DNA of 63,771 nucleotides from Candidatus Alistipes stercoravium. GTDB taxonomy: Bacteria; Bacteroidota; Bacteroidia; Bacteroidales; Rikenellaceae. The notes under the pieces were generated by a model that did no database searches, was not told where the DNA came from, and worked only from the letters and a program-made list of their open reading frames with translations. A program made the translations under genes and the position numbers. The DNA lies in NCBI GenBank assembly GCA_019119615.1, contig DWWQ01000010.1, positions 1-63,771 of the forward strand, given 5' to 3'. Below are positions 16,794 to 28,299 of this stretch, piece by piece (within the stretch, counting starts at the first letter, position 1; every line of letters begins with the position of its first letter).

Positions 16794-17120
16794 ATGACAC
16801 TGAACGAATACCAGCAGCACGCGCTCGAAACGGCCATCTATCCCGACGAGAGCCGCATCGTCTACCCCACGCTCGGCCTGACGGGCGAAGCGGGCGAGGT
16901 GGCCGACAAGGTCAAGAAAGTCATCCGCGACACCCACGGAGAGTTCACCCCCGAAAAGAAACAGGAAATCATGAAGGAGATCGGCGACGTGCTGTGGTAC
17001 TGCGCGACGCTTTCGCACGACCTGGGCTACGATCTGGAGGAGGTTGCCCGCACGAACGTCGAGAAGCTCCGCTCGCGCATGGAGCGCCACCGCATCACGG
17101 GCAGCGGCGACAACCGCTGA
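16794..17120 (+). CDS. MazG-like nucleoside triphosphate pyrophosphohydrolase
   Basis: A 108-aa all-alpha NTP pyrophosphatase domain protein. Known members hydrolyse (d)NTPs to NMP and pyrophosphate for nucleotide-pool cleaning. The metal-binding helix motifs are visible: GLTGEAGEVADKVKK near residues 27-41 and EIGDVLWYCATLSHDLG near 63-79 (ExxE and ExxD). It is the single-domain short form rather than the tandem MazG. It lies 89 bp before the OPT transporter gene on the same strand. Confidence 0.85.
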   Translation: MTLNEYQQHALETAIYPDESRIVYPTLGLTGEAGEVADKVKKVIRDTHGEFTPEKKQEIMKEIGDVLWYCATLSHDLGYDLEEVARTNVEKLRSRMERHRITGSGDNR

Positions 17121-17209
17121 TCCACCCCACCCTACAAAAAAAAGAATAAACCGGGCATGGGCCGCCTCTTCCCGGGCAGGCGCCGTGCCGAACCCGAAAA
17201 ACAACGCAC

Positions 17210-19213
17210 ATGGAACCAAACAAACCGCAGACCTCGCTGCCCGAAAACGCCTATCGGGAGCTCAAGCCCGGCGAGGAGTACACCCCGCTGATGCCCGCCT
17301 CGACGACACCCGTAGAGGTTACCCCCTACTCGGTTACGATGGGCGTCGTGATGGCCGTCATCTTCTCGGCCGCCGCAGCCTTCCTCGGCCTGCGCGTCGG
17401 ACAGGTCTTCGAGGCCGCCATACCGATCGCAATCATCGCCGTGGGCATGGGCACCCTGCTGGGCAAGAAGAACATGCTCGGGCAGAACGTCATCATCCAG
17501 TCGATCGGCGCCTCGTCGGGCGTGATCGTCGCCGGAGCGATCTTCACCCTCCCGGCTCTCTACATCCTGGGGCTCGACGCCGCCTTCTGGCAGGTCTTCC
17601 TCTCGTCGCTGTTCGGCGGTCTGCTGGGCATCGTGCTGCTGATCCCCTTCCGCAAGTACTTCGTCAAGGAGATGCACGGCAAATACCCCTTCCCGGAAGC
17701 CACGGCAACCACCGAGGTGCTCGTCTCGGGCGAGAAGGGCGGCAACCAGGCCAAGCTGCTCGCCGTGGCGGGCCTCGTCGGCGGTCTCTACGACTTCGTG
17801 GTCGGCACCTTCGGCCTCTGGACCGAATCCGTCTCGACGCGCATCTGCGCGTGGGGACAGATCGCCGCCGACAAGTTCAAGGTGGTCTTCGGGCTGAACA
17901 CCACGGCCGCCGTGCTGGGTCTGGGCTACATCATCGGACTGAAATACGCGCTGATCATCACCGCCGGATCGTGTCTCGTGTGGTTCGTCATCGTGCCGGT
18001 GGTCGGCTCGCTGGCCGGAGCAATGGATCCCGCGGCACTGGCCCCGCTGCTGGGCATCACGAGCGAGAAGATCCTCGCCGACCCCTCGAGCCTCTTCACG
18101 GCCGAGAACCTCTTTACCTACATCGGCAAGCCGATCGGCATCGGCGGCATTGCCATGGCCGGCATCATCGGCATCGTCCGCCAGTCGAAGATCATCCGCC
18201 AGGCCGTAGGCCTCGCCGTCTCGGAATTCGGCGGCGGCAAAAAGGCCGGCGAAACATCGGAGCGCACGCAGCGCGACCTGTCGATGAAGCGCATCCTCAC
18301 GATCCTCGTCGCCACGCTGCTCACGCTCTTCATCTTCTTCCACTTCGGGCTGCTTGACGGATGGGTGCAGTCGATCACGGCGTTGCTGATCGTCTTCGTC
18401 ATCTCGTTCCTCTTCACCACGGTGGCAGCCAACGCCATCGCCATCGTCGGCACGAACCCCGTATCGGGCATGACGCTCATGACGCTCATCCTCTCGTCGC
18501 TCATCCTGGTGAGCGTCGGCCTGAACGGTTCGACGGGCATGACCGCCGCACTGATCATCGGCGGCGTGGTCTGCACGGCTCTCTCGATGGCCGGAGGCTT
18601 CATCACCGACCTGAAGATCGGCTACTGGCTCGGCACGACGCCCCGCAAGCAGGAGACCTGGAAATTCCTCGGCACGTTCGTCTCGGCCGCCACGGTCGCC
18701 GGCGTCATGATTATCCTCAACAAGTCCTACGGATTCGTCGGCGAAGGGGCGCTGGTCGCTCCGCAGGCCAACGCCATGGCCGCCGTGCTGCAGCCGCTGA
18801 TGACCGGCGGACAGACGCCCTGGATGCTCTACTTCTGCGGCGCCGCCCTGGCCCTCGTACTCACGGCCATCGGCGTTCCGGCCCTCGCCTTCGCGCTGGG
18901 TATGTTCATCCCCATGGAGCTCAACGCGCCGCTCGTCGTCGGCGGTCTGGTCGCCTGGTTCGTCTCGAACCGCTCGAAGGATGCCACGCTGAACAAGGCG
19001 CGCTTCGACCGCGGTACGCTCATCGCCTCGGGATTCATTGCCGGCGGTGCCCTGATGGGTGTCGTGAGCGCCATCCTGAAGTTCTACGAGGTAGACTGGT
19101 TCCTCTCGGAGTGGGCTTCGTCGAACGCCGCCGAATGGGTCGGCCTTGTCATGTACCTCGTCCTGATCGGCTACTTCATCGTACATACGCTCCGTGCCAA
19201 AAAAGAGGAGTAA
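17210..19213 (+). CDS. OPT family oligopeptide transporter
   Basis: A 667-aa inner-membrane protein with about 14-16 hydrophobic segments. Family features include the N-terminal YSVTMGVVMAVIFSAAAAF helix, NMLGQNVIIQSIGAS near residue 90 and the conserved FPEATATTEVLVSG near 163. OPT proteins carry oligopeptides or metal chelates with protons. pepT follows 22 bp downstream, which fits uptake of small peptides followed by cytoplasmic cleavage. Confidence 0.93.
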   Translation: MEPNKPQTSLPENAYRELKPGEEYTPLMPASTTPVEVTPYSVTMGVVMAVIFSAAAAFLGLRVGQVFEAAIPIAIIAVGMGTLLGKKNMLGQNVIIQSIGASSGVIVAGAIFTLPALYILGLDAAFWQVFLSSLFGGLLGIVLLIPFRKYFVKEMHGKYPFPEATATTEVLVSGEKGGNQAKLLAVAGLVGGLYDFVVGTFGLWTESVSTRICAWGQIAADKFKVVFGLNTTAAVLGLGYIIGLKYALIITAGSCLVWFVIVPVVGSLAGAMDPAALAPLLGITSEKILADPSSLFTAENLFTYIGKPIGIGGIAMAGIIGIVRQSKIIRQAVGLAVSEFGGGKKAGETSERTQRDLSMKRILTILVATLLTLFIFFHFGLLDGWVQSITALLIVFVISFLFTTVAANAIAIVGTNPVSGMTLMTLILSSLILVSVGLNGSTGMTAALIIGGVVCTALSMAGGFITDLKIGYWLGTTPRKQETWKFLGTFVSAATVAGVMIILNKSYGFVGEGALVAPQANAMAAVLQPLMTGGQTPWMLYFCGAALALVLTAIGVPALAFALGMFIPMELNAPLVVGGLVAWFVSNRSKDATLNKARFDRGTLIASGFIAGGALMGVVSAILKFYEVDWFLSEWASSNAAEWVGLVMYLVLIGYFIVHTLRAKKEE

Positions 19214-19235
19214 TGCTATAAAAAATTGATAGATT

Positions 19236-20453
<1,218 letters not shown>

Positions 20454-20468
20454 TCCGCCGACCGCACC

Positions 20469-22409
20469 ATGGACCGTTTCGGATTTCTGAAGGTTGCCGC
20501 GGCCATTCCGCACCTGCGGGTCGGCGACTGCGACTACAACGCCGGGCGCATGACGGCGCTCGCGGAGGAGGCCGCACAGCGGGGCGCCGAGATCGTCGTC
20601 TTCCCCGAGTTGAGCCTCACGGGCTACACCTGCGGGGACCTGCTGCTGCAGCCGGCGCTGCTCGACGCCGCGGAAGAGACGCTCGAAGGGCTCGTCCGCG
20701 CCACGCGCAAACTGCCCCTGGCACTCATAGCCGGCGCGCCCCTGCGCCACGGCGAGACGCTCTACAACTGTGCCGTGGTCTTCACGCAGGGCCGCATCCT
20801 GGGTGCCGTACCCAAGAGCTACATCCCCGGCTATGCCGAATTCTACGAGCCCCGCTGGTTCGCATCGGGCGCCGGAATCTCCGGCGAGCAGATCGCCGTT
20901 GCAGGGCAGGAGGCCGACTTCGGCACGGACCTTACGTTCGCGGTGAACGACGCCGAGTTCGGCATCGAGCTCTGCGAGGACCTCTGGGCCGCCGTACCGC
21001 CTTCGTCGCGGCTGGCGCAGAACGGCGCAAAGGTCATTTTCAACCTCTCGGCATCACCCGAAGGGGTCGGCAAGCACGACTATCTGCGGCAGCTTGTCAT
21101 CGGGCAGTCGGCACGGACCCTCTCGGCCTACGTCTACTGCTCGGCCGGCTTCGGGGAGTCCTCGACCGACCTGGTCTTCGCCGGGAACGCCCTGATCGCC
21201 GAAAACGGACAGTTGCTGCGCGAAGGCCGCCGCTTCTCGACCGACGAACAGATCGTCATCGCCGACGTGGACCTCGAACGGCTGGCCTTCGAACGCCGCC
21301 GCAACACCTCCTTCCGGATGTGTGAGACGGATTCGGAGAACACCGTCATCGAGATGGAGCACCCCGAAGGGTTGCGCACGGAGCACCTTGACCGCGAGAT
21401 CGACCCCACGCCGTTCGTCCCCCGCGACGAATCGCGGCGTGCGGAGCGTTGCGAGGAGGTCTTCCGGATCCAGTCCCACGGACTGGCCCGAAGGATGGCC
21501 CACACCCATGCGGAGAAGGCCGTCATCGGCATCTCGGGAGGCCTCGACTCGACGCTGGCCCTGCTGGTTGCCGTGCGCACGTTCGACCTGCTAAAACTCG
21601 ACCGCAAGGGAATCCTCGGCATCACGATGCCCGGATTCGGCACGACGGACCGCACCTACCGCAATGCCCTGCAGCTGATGCAGGGGCTGGGCATCACCGT
21701 GCGCGAGATACCGATCCGCGAAGCCTGCCTGCAGCACTTCCGCGACATCGGCCTCGATCCGGCGGACCGTTCGGCGGCCTACGAGAATGCACAGGCCCGC
21801 GAGCGGACGCAGATCCTGATGGACATCGCCAACATGGAGGGCGGGCTGGTCGTCGGCACGGGCGACCTCTCGGAACTGGCCCTCGGATGGGCCACCTACA
21901 ACGGCGACCAGATGTCGATGTACGGCGTGAACGCCTCGGTGCCCAAGACCCTCGTGCGCCATCTGGTGCGCTGGGTCGCCGACACCGAAAGTGACAGGGC
22001 GACACGCCGCACGCTGCTTGACATCCTCGACACGCCGGTGAGCCCCGAGCTGCTGCCCGCCGAGGCCGACGGGTCGATCGCCCAGAAGACCGAGGACCTC
22101 GTGGGCCCCTACGAACTGCACGACTTTTTCCTCTACCACCTGCTGCGCACGGGCTCCGGACCGGCCAAGACCCTCTTCCTGGCCGGCGAGGCATTCGGCG
22201 GGAACTACGATGAGGCAACGATCCGCAAATGGCTCGGGGTCTTCATCCGCCGTTTCTTCGCGCAGCAGTTCAAACGTTCGGCCATGCCCGACGGCCCGAA
22301 GGTCGGCAGCGTGGCCCTCTCGCCGCGCGGCGACTGGCGCATGCCCTCGGACGCCTCGGCAGCGGCCTGGCTTCGGGAACTTGAAGAAAGCAAAACCAAC
22401 GAACGATGA
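20469..22409 (+). CDS. nadE: glutamine-dependent NAD(+) synthetase
   Basis: Amidates nicotinate adenine dinucleotide to NAD+ using glutamine and ATP. The 646-aa product is the two-domain form. The N-terminal nitrilase-type glutaminase (about 1-290) carries the Glu (FPELSLTGY), Lys (VPKSYIPGY) and Cys (ELCEDLWA) triad. The C-terminal synthetase has the PP-loop SGGLDSTLAL near residue 356. The start lies 15 bp after pepT, and its stop overlaps the next ATG (ATGA). nadC elsewhere in the window belongs to the same pathway. Confidence 0.96.
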   Translation: MDRFGFLKVAAAIPHLRVGDCDYNAGRMTALAEEAAQRGAEIVVFPELSLTGYTCGDLLLQPALLDAAEETLEGLVRATRKLPLALIAGAPLRHGETLYNCAVVFTQGRILGAVPKSYIPGYAEFYEPRWFASGAGISGEQIAVAGQEADFGTDLTFAVNDAEFGIELCEDLWAAVPPSSRLAQNGAKVIFNLSASPEGVGKHDYLRQLVIGQSARTLSAYVYCSAGFGESSTDLVFAGNALIAENGQLLREGRRFSTDEQIVIADVDLERLAFERRRNTSFRMCETDSENTVIEMEHPEGLRTEHLDREIDPTPFVPRDESRRAERCEEVFRIQSHGLARRMAHTHAEKAVIGISGGLDSTLALLVAVRTFDLLKLDRKGILGITMPGFGTTDRTYRNALQLMQGLGITVREIPIREACLQHFRDIGLDPADRSAAYENAQARERTQILMDIANMEGGLVVGTGDLSELALGWATYNGDQMSMYGVNASVPKTLVRHLVRWVADTESDRATRRTLLDILDTPVSPELLPAEADGSIAQKTEDLVGPYELHDFFLYHLLRTGSGPAKTLFLAGEAFGGNYDEATIRKWLGVFIRRFFAQQFKRSAMPDGPKVGSVALSPRGDWRMPSDASAAAWLRELEESKTNER

Positions 22410-23011
22410 AAAAAATCCTTCTTCTTGCCGCCCTTCTCTGCATGACGGGCGGTGCGCTCCGGGCCCAGGACTGGCAGGAGCTGCTCAAACAGACCGCCAC
22501 GTCGCTCGGCGACCGCGCCACGGAGGGCAAGCTGACCCAGTATGCCCTGCCCGGAAGCTGGAGCTACACGGCTCCGGGTGTCCGCTTCGAGGGTGAAAGC
22601 GCCGCCTCGGATCCCGGCGCGGCCCTGATCGCCTCGGTGGTCAAGGAGCAGTTGGCCAAAGTCTACGAAAAGGCCGGCATTCAGGCCGGCAGCTGCACCG
22701 TAACCTTCGACAGCAAGGGAGGTTTCACGGTCGCCGTCGGGGAGCAGAAAGCCTCGGGAACCTACGAATACGACGCTGCAACGCATACGATCTCGGTGCG
22801 TCCCACAGACGAAAAACTCGCAAAGGTCGAGGCCGTCGCCGGTCGCGCCTACCTCTCCGGGTCGGAGCTGCAGGTGCTCTTCCCCATCACCCGGCTTCTG
22901 GAGCTGGCACAAAGCGTCAGCAGCCAGGCTTCATCGCTGGAGGCGGTATCGACGCTGCTCTCGAGCTACAAGGACCTCTATATCGGCTTCGCCTTCGAGA
23001 GAAAAGAGTAA
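22406..23011 (+). CDS. DUF4923-type secreted protein
   Basis: A 201-aa protein with a signal peptide (about 1-20, ending GGALRAQ). The mature sequence resembles the Bacteroidota DUF4923 family: an early DWQELLKQTATSLGD helix, a beta-rich lipocalin-like centre (GSWSYTAPGVRFEGES, KGGFTVAVGEQKASGTYEY) and a C-terminal helix-strand ending YIGFAFERKE. No catalytic motif is seen and its function is unknown. It overlaps nadE by 4 bp and is followed by a strong terminator. Confidence 0.78.
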   Translation: MKKILLLAALLCMTGGALRAQDWQELLKQTATSLGDRATEGKLTQYALPGSWSYTAPGVRFEGESAASDPGAALIASVVKEQLAKVYEKAGIQAGSCTVTFDSKGGFTVAVGEQKASGTYEYDAATHTISVRPTDEKLAKVEAVAGRAYLSGSELQVLFPITRLLELAQSVSSQASSLEAVSTLLSSYKDLYIGFAFERKE

Positions 23012-23031
23012 AAATTTTCGAAAAATTTTTC

Positions 23032-23063
23032 AATGACGGATTCATGGCGAATCCGTCATTTTT
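23032..23063 (+). terminator. intrinsic terminator after the nadE unit
   Basis: A perfect 12-bp stem AATGACGGATTC/GAATCCGTCATT with a 5-nt loop is followed by TTTC. It lies 20 bp past the DUF4923 stop. Confidence 0.85.
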
Positions 23064-23229
23064 CATTACGATCACCCGGTACGCGAGGTCGGGAACCGGG
23101 CATACCGTAAGAAAATGGAGCCGAGGAGTTCTTCAAAACCTTTACGAAATTTTTAAAGAAGTTGCAGAATTGCTCCCGGTGTCGTAATTTTAGGGTCGCA
23201 ATCCGATCAAACTCCCAACATTCCATATA

Positions 23230-24591
23230 ATGTCTATGAACGAACAAGCCAAACAGTACGTCGAAGAGTTCATGAACCGGCTCATCGCCCGCAACCCGGG
23301 CGAACCGGAGTTCCACCAGGCGGTCCGCGAAGTCGCCGAATCGCTGGCGCCGCATATCGTGGCAAGCCCTATTCTTCAGAAAATGAAGATTCTCGAACGC
23401 ATTGCCGAACCCGAACGCGTGATTATCTTCCGCGTGCCGTGGCTCAACGACAAGGGCGAGATCGAGATCAACCGCGGCTACCGCGTGCAGATGAACAGCG
23501 CCATAGGCCCCTACAAGGGCGGCATCCGCTTCCACCCTTCGGTGAATCTCTCGATCCTGAAGTTCCTGGCCTTCGAGCAGACCTTCAAGAATAGCCTCAC
23601 GACCCTCCCGATGGGCGGCGGCAAGGGCGGCTCGGACTTCGATCCCAAAGGCAAGTCGGACAACGAGGTGATGAAATTCTGCCAGTCGTTCATGACCGAG
23701 CTGCAGCGCCACATCGGGCAGGACACAGACGTCCCGGCCGGCGACATCGGTGTAGGAGGCCGTGAGATCGGCTTCCTCTTCGGGCAGTACAAGCGGCTGC
23801 GCGACGAGTTCACCGGAACGCTCACGGGCAAGGGCCGCGACTGGGGCGGCAGCCCGCTGCGCCCCGAAGCCACGGGATACGGCGTCTGCTACTTCGCCGA
23901 GGAGATGCTCGCCACGCGCGGCGACTCGTTCGAGGGCAAGACCGTGGCGATCTCCGGCTCGGGCAACGTCGCCCAATATGCCTGCCAAAAGGCCACAGCA
24001 CTGGGCGCCAAAGTCGTAACGCTCTCCGACTCGTCGGGTTACATCTACGATCCCGAGGGCATCTCGCCCGAGAAGCTCGACTATGTCATGGAGCTCAAGA
24101 ACATCTTCCGCGGCCGTATCCGCGAATATGCCGACCGCTATCCGTCGGCGACCTACTATCCCGGCGAGCGTCCGTGGGGCGTGAAGTGCGACATCGCCAT
24201 GCCGTGCGCCACGCAGAACGAGCTCGACGGCGAGGATGCCCGCAAGCTCGTGGCCAACGGTTGCCGCTGCGTCGCCGAAGGTGCCAACATGCCCTCGACG
24301 CCCGAGGCGATCCGCACCTTCCAGCAGCACCGTCTGCTCTACGCCCCGGGCAAGGCGGCCAACGCCGGAGGCGTCGCTACCTCGGGCCTCGAGATGTGCC
24401 AGAACTCCATGCGCCTGGCCTGGACGCCCGAGGAGGTGGACGCCCGCCTGCATGCCATCATGCGCAACATCCACTCGGTCTGCGTACAGTACGGCACCGA
24501 GCCCGACGGATATATCAACTATGTCGTCGGAGCCAATATCGGCGGCTTCATGAAGGTGGCGAATGCCATGCTCGCCCAGGGCTGCGTCTGA
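23230..24591 (+). CDS. gdhA: NADP-specific glutamate dehydrogenase
   Basis: Interconverts 2-oxoglutarate plus ammonia and glutamate, the main ammonium-assimilation enzyme in many gut Bacteroidota. The 453-aa length fits hexameric class I enzymes. The substrate-binding Lys region PMGGGKGGSDFDPKGKSD sits near residues 125-142 and the dinucleotide fold at SGSGNVAQYACQKA near 242. The C-terminal KAANAGGVATSGLEM motif is intact. It is monocistronic, with about 165 bp between the preceding terminator and its start; I could not find a clean TAnnTTTG box there. Cofactor preference is inferred from family resemblance. Confidence 0.95.
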   Translation: MSMNEQAKQYVEEFMNRLIARNPGEPEFHQAVREVAESLAPHIVASPILQKMKILERIAEPERVIIFRVPWLNDKGEIEINRGYRVQMNSAIGPYKGGIRFHPSVNLSILKFLAFEQTFKNSLTTLPMGGGKGGSDFDPKGKSDNEVMKFCQSFMTELQRHIGQDTDVPAGDIGVGGREIGFLFGQYKRLRDEFTGTLTGKGRDWGGSPLRPEATGYGVCYFAEEMLATRGDSFEGKTVAISGSGNVAQYACQKATALGAKVVTLSDSSGYIYDPEGISPEKLDYVMELKNIFRGRIREYADRYPSATYYPGERPWGVKCDIAMPCATQNELDGEDARKLVANGCRCVAEGANMPSTPEAIRTFQQHRLLYAPGKAANAGGVATSGLEMCQNSMRLAWTPEEVDARLHAIMRNIHSVCVQYGTEPDGYINYVVGANIGGFMKVANAMLAQGCV

Positions 24592-24609
24592 CACCCCGCC
24601 CCTGCCGAG

Positions 24610-24648
24610 AAAAGCCCCGGTCCGTGCTGTGCGGACCGGGGCTTTTTT
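24610..24648 (+). terminator. intrinsic terminator after gdhA
   Basis: A perfect 15-bp stem AAAAGCCCCGGTCCG and complement with a 7-nt loop runs into TTTTTT. It lies between convergent genes. Confidence 0.9.
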
Positions 24649-24668
24649 ATCATTTCGGGAATTGCCGC

Positions 24669-25289
24669 CTACAGGAAGAGCAGGGCCAGCGTCGCGACAA
24701 GGAAGCCGCCGCCGAAACCGGCCAGCACCTGCATCCCGTTGTGGCAGCCGAGGTAGAGGCGCGCCGAGGCCAGCGCCCCGGCACCCAGGATGGCGACCGA
24801 CAGCGGGACGAGCATATGCCCCACGCCGACGATGTTCATCACGACAAGCAGGGCTACGGTAGCCCCCATGCCCGTCAGGTGAAGGCTGATTTTCCAGCGC
24901 AGCGAAACGACCAGACACAGCACCTCGCAACAGGCCGCCGCCACCATGAACTTGCGCAGGAAGACCACCGAAGGGATCTTTGCAAGGGTGATGGCACAGA
25001 GCAGGTAGCAGACCGCACCGACCAGCAGCGGCAGGAGCCGCTCGCGCCGGTCATCGACCCGATAGCTCGAAATGCGGCCCAGCGAGCGCAGCACGCCGAG
25101 TGCCAGCAGGGGAATAAGCACGGCATAGAGCAGCACCACCCACAGCAGATAGAACTTCATGTTCGCGGGGAAGAGGGCAAAGGTGGTCGCCGTGAGCAGC
25201 AGCACGATCATGTAGACGGGCAGCAGGAAGGGGTGCAGCACCCAGGAGATGCCGTGCGCCAGGCGGGTATAGTCGATCTTGTGAGGCAT
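24669..25289 (-). CDS. PAP2-like integral membrane protein
   Basis: A 206-aa protein with about six transmembrane helices. Its second half resembles the phosphatidic-acid phosphatase type 2 fold: SLHLTGMGATVALLVV near residue 132 and a terminal SARLYLGCHNGMQVLAGFGGG reminiscent of the SRxxxxxH(x3)DV motif. The first PAP2 motif (KxxxxxxRP) is not evident, and the usual final Asp is a Gln, so activity is doubtful. It lies 24 bp after rpoN on the same strand and may be co-transcribed with it. Confidence 0.75.
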   Translation of the reverse strand: MPHKIDYTRLAHGISWVLHPFLLPVYMIVLLLTATTFALFPANMKFYLLWVVLLYAVLIPLLALGVLRSLGRISSYRVDDRRERLLPLLVGAVCYLLCAITLAKIPSVVFLRKFMVAAACCEVLCLVVSLRWKISLHLTGMGATVALLVVMNIVGVGHMLVPLSVAILGAGALASARLYLGCHNGMQVLAGFGGGFLVATLALLFL

Positions 25290-25313
25290 TCTGTCGGAGC
25301 GGAATAAGAAGGT

Positions 25314-26732
25314 CTAAATCTGTTTGCGGAGACGCGCCACGGGGATTCCGAGCATCTCGCGGTATTTGGCCACCGTACGCCGGGCGATGCGGTAGCCCTT
25401 CGAATTGAGGATATCCATGAGCGTCTCGTCGGTCAGCGGCCGGCGCTTGTCCTCCTCGTCGATGCACTCCTTGAGGATCGTCTTGATCTCGTAGCTCGAC
25501 ACCTCCTCGCCCGAATCGGTCTGCATCGCCTCCGAGAAGAGTGACTTGAGCAGGATGATCCCGAACTGCGTCTGCACATACTTGCTGTTCACCACGCGCG
25601 AGATCGTCGAGACGTCGAGCCCCGTGCGGTCGGCGATATCCTTGAGGATCATCGGCCGCAATTTGGCCCGGTCGCCGTCCTTGAAATACTCCTGCTGGTA
25701 ATCCAGAATCGTCTGCATCGTCCGCATCAGCGTGTCGTGCCGCTGCTTGATGGCCGAGATGAACCACTTGGCCGAGTCGATCTTGCTCTTGACGAACTGC
25801 ACCGCCTCGCGGTCCTTCTCCTTGACCCGGCCGTCCGAACCCACCATATCGCGGATCATCTCCACATAGCGGCGGTTGATGCGCACCTCGGGGACATTGT
25901 AGGAGTTGAGCGACAGCTGGAAATGGCCGTCCTGATAGTCGAGGATAAAGTCCGGGACGATATAGGGCGTCGTATCGGTACCCCCCTCGGCGTAGAGGTT
26001 GCCGGGTTTGGGCGAGAGGCGCCGGATCTCGGCAATCGCCTCGCGGAAATCCTCCTCGGAGATCTGCAGCCGCGACATGAGCTTTTCGTAATGTTTCTTG
26101 ACGAACTCGTCGAAATAGTTGGTCAGAATCTTGCGCGCGAGACGCTTCGGCCGCGTATCGAGCGGCTGCTGCTCCAGCTGCAGGAGCAGGCATTCCCGCA
26201 GATCGCGGGCCCCGATACCGGCCGGTTCCAGCTCGTGAATCACCCCGAGCAGCCGTTCGAGCTCCTCGGCCGAAGTCTCGATACCCACCGTAAAGGCGAT
26301 GTCGTCGGCGATCGACTCCAGGTCGCGCCGCAGGTAGCCGTCCTCGTCGATGCTGCCCACGAGATAGGTCGCCAGCCGCATGTCCCGCTCCGAAAGGTTG
26401 CGGTAACCGAGCTGTTCGACCAGGTATTCCGACAGCGAACGCCCCTCGGTAAGGTAAACCGGGCGCTGTTTGTCGTCTTTCGAAAAGTTGTTGATGCGGC
26501 TTTTGTACGAGGGCGTATCATCCTCGCGCAGGTACTCGTCCACGGAGATCTGCTGGGGCTGCTCCTCCTCTTCGGAGACGGGCTCCTCCTCAAGGACGAT
26601 ATTCTCCTCGATCTCCTGCTTGATGCGCTGCTCGAGCTGCACGGTGGGCAGCTCCAGCAGCTTGATCATCTGGATCTGCTGCGGAGAGAGCTTCTGTTGA
26701 AGCGACAGTACCTGTTTCTGATTTATGGCCAT
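25314..26732 (-). CDS. rpoN: RNA polymerase sigma-54 factor
   Basis: A 472-aa alternative sigma factor that needs AAA+ activators to open promoters. Region I is the Gln-rich start (QKQVLSLQQKLSPQQIQMIK). An acidic region II follows (EEPVSEEEEQPQQ). The core-binding domain lies at about 110-290, and a DNA-binding domain includes MILKDIADRTGLDVSTISRV near 345. The RpoN box ARRTVAKYRE is intact near residue 452. No enhancer-binding protein is encoded in this window. Its start lies about 145 bp past the asnS stop codon, with a hairpin between them. Confidence 0.96.
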   Translation of the reverse strand: MAINQKQVLSLQQKLSPQQIQMIKLLELPTVQLEQRIKQEIEENIVLEEEPVSEEEEQPQQISVDEYLREDDTPSYKSRINNFSKDDKQRPVYLTEGRSLSEYLVEQLGYRNLSERDMRLATYLVGSIDEDGYLRRDLESIADDIAFTVGIETSAEELERLLGVIHELEPAGIGARDLRECLLLQLEQQPLDTRPKRLARKILTNYFDEFVKKHYEKLMSRLQISEEDFREAIAEIRRLSPKPGNLYAEGGTDTTPYIVPDFILDYQDGHFQLSLNSYNVPEVRINRRYVEMIRDMVGSDGRVKEKDREAVQFVKSKIDSAKWFISAIKQRHDTLMRTMQTILDYQQEYFKDGDRAKLRPMILKDIADRTGLDVSTISRVVNSKYVQTQFGIILLKSLFSEAMQTDSGEEVSSYEIKTILKECIDEEDKRRPLTDETLMDILNSKGYRIARRTVAKYREMLGIPVARLRKQI

Positions 26733-26833
26733 AACGAATCCAATTTAAGAATCCTCGTTCTCAAGTTGGTTCCTTCATTTTCGGGTTGTTCTATTCGCAC
26801 AGGTTCGGGTCAGCACCCCCGAAAGCCAGAATC

Positions 26834-26858
26834 CGGACGGAGCGTGCGGCTCCGTCCG
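26834..26858 (-). terminator. hairpin after asnS
   Basis: A perfect 10-bp stem CGGACGGAGC/GCTCCGTCCG with a 5-nt loop lies 20 bp past the asnS stop on the minus strand. No U-run follows. Confidence 0.5.
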
Positions 26859-26877
26859 CAGGCAGGTTTCCCGACGG

Positions 26878-28266
26878 TTAAAAGTCGGCGTGCATCGGCG
26901 TACGCGGGAAGGGCTGTACGTCGCGGATGTTCGTAAGGCCCGTTACGAAGAGCAGCAGGCGGTCGAAGCCCAGGCCGAAGCCCGAGTGGGGCGCGGAACC
27001 CCAGCGGCGCGTGTCGAGATACCACCACAGTTCGCGTTCGTTCATGCCGAGCTCCTTGACGCGGGCATTGAGCTTGTTGTAGTCGGCCTCACGCTCCGAA
27101 CCGCCGATGATCTCGCCGATGCCGGGGAAGAGCACGTCCATGGCGCGCACCGTCTTGCCGTCGTCGTTCTGCTTCATGTAGAAGGCCTTGATGTCCTTCG
27201 GATAGTTGATCAGGATCACCGGACGCTTGAAGTGCTCCTCGACGAGGTAACGCTCGTGCTCGGACTGCAGGTCGCAACCCCAGTCGCAGGGGAACTCGAA
27301 CTTGCGGCCCGAAGCCTTCAGGATCTCGATACCCTCGGTATAGTCGAGGCGCTTGAAATCGTTGTGCAGCACGAAGCGCAGCCGCTCCAGCAGCCCCGGA
27401 TCCCACATCTTGTTCATGAACTCAAGGTCCTCCATGCAGTGGTCCAGCGCATACTGGATCAGGTACTTGAGGAAGTCCTCGGCCAGTTCCATGTTGTCCT
27501 CCAGGTCGTAGAAGGCGGCCTCGGGCTCGATCATCCAGAACTCCGAAGCGTGGCGCGGCGTGTTGGAGTTCTCGGCACGGAAGGTCGGGCCGAAGGTGTA
27601 GATGCGGCCCAGCGAGAGGGCGCCCAACTCGCCTTCGAGCTGTCCCGAGACGGTCAGGTTGCACGACTTGCCGAAGAAGTCCTGCGTATAATCGACCTTG
27701 CCCTCCTCGTCCTTCGGGAGGTTGTTCAGATCGAGCGTCGTAACCTGGAACATCGCGCCGGCGCCTTCGCAGTCCGAAGCGGTGATGATCGGCGTATGAA
27801 AATAGTAGAATCCGTTCTTGTTGAAATACTCGTGGATGGCATAGGCCATGGCGTGGCGGATACGCAGCACGGCGCCGAACGTATTGGTACGCGGACGCAG
27901 GTAGGCGATATCGCGCAGGAACTCCAGCGAGTGGCCCTTCTTCTGCAGGGGGTAGGTATCGGGGTCGGCCGTGCCGTAGATCTCGATCCGTTCGGCCTGC
28001 ACCTCAACGCCCTGGCCCGAGCCGGGCGATGCGACCAGACGTCCGTCCACACGGATGCAGGCGCCCGTCGTGATGGGCTTGAGCGTCTCTTCGGCGATCT
28101 TCTGCAGATCGACCACCACCTGTATGTTCGCAACGCACGACCCGTCGTTCAGGGCGATGAAGGCCACGTTCTTGTTGCCGCGCTTGGTGCGCACCCAGCC
28201 TTTGATCACCACGTCGGTGTCCACGGCCCCGGACTTCAGGATTTCCACGATTCTCTGCGTTTTCAT
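26878..28266 (-). CDS. asnS: asparaginyl-tRNA synthetase
   Basis: Charges tRNA-Asn. The 462-aa class IIb enzyme has an N-terminal OB-fold anticodon-binding domain ([24 protein letters not shown] near residues 19-42), motif 2 ([20 protein letters not shown] near 235) and motif 3 ([21 protein letters not shown] near 433). The AsnRS-type motifs distinguish it from AspRS. It is monocistronic, with a full promoter that interleaves with the divergent GH2-like gene promoter. Confidence 0.97.
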   Translation of the reverse strand: MKTQRIVEILKSGAVDTDVVIKGWVRTKRGNKNVAFIALNDGSCVANIQVVVDLQKIAEETLKPITTGACIRVDGRLVASPGSGQGVEVQAERIEIYGTADPDTYPLQKKGHSLEFLRDIAYLRPRTNTFGAVLRIRHAMAYAIHEYFNKNGFYYFHTPIITASDCEGAGAMFQVTTLDLNNLPKDEEGKVDYTQDFFGKSCNLTVSGQLEGELGALSLGRIYTFGPTFRAENSNTPRHASEFWMIEPEAAFYDLEDNMELAEDFLKYLIQYALDHCMEDLEFMNKMWDPGLLERLRFVLHNDFKRLDYTEGIEILKASGRKFEFPCDWGCDLQSEHERYLVEEHFKRPVILINYPKDIKAFYMKQNDDGKTVRAMDVLFPGIGEIIGGSEREADYNKLNARVKELGMNERELWWYLDTRRWGSAPHSGFGLGFDRLLLFVTGLTNIRDVQPFPRTPMHADF

Positions 28267-28299
28267 ATCTTCTTTATTTCAGTCGTTTTTCCGAATTGA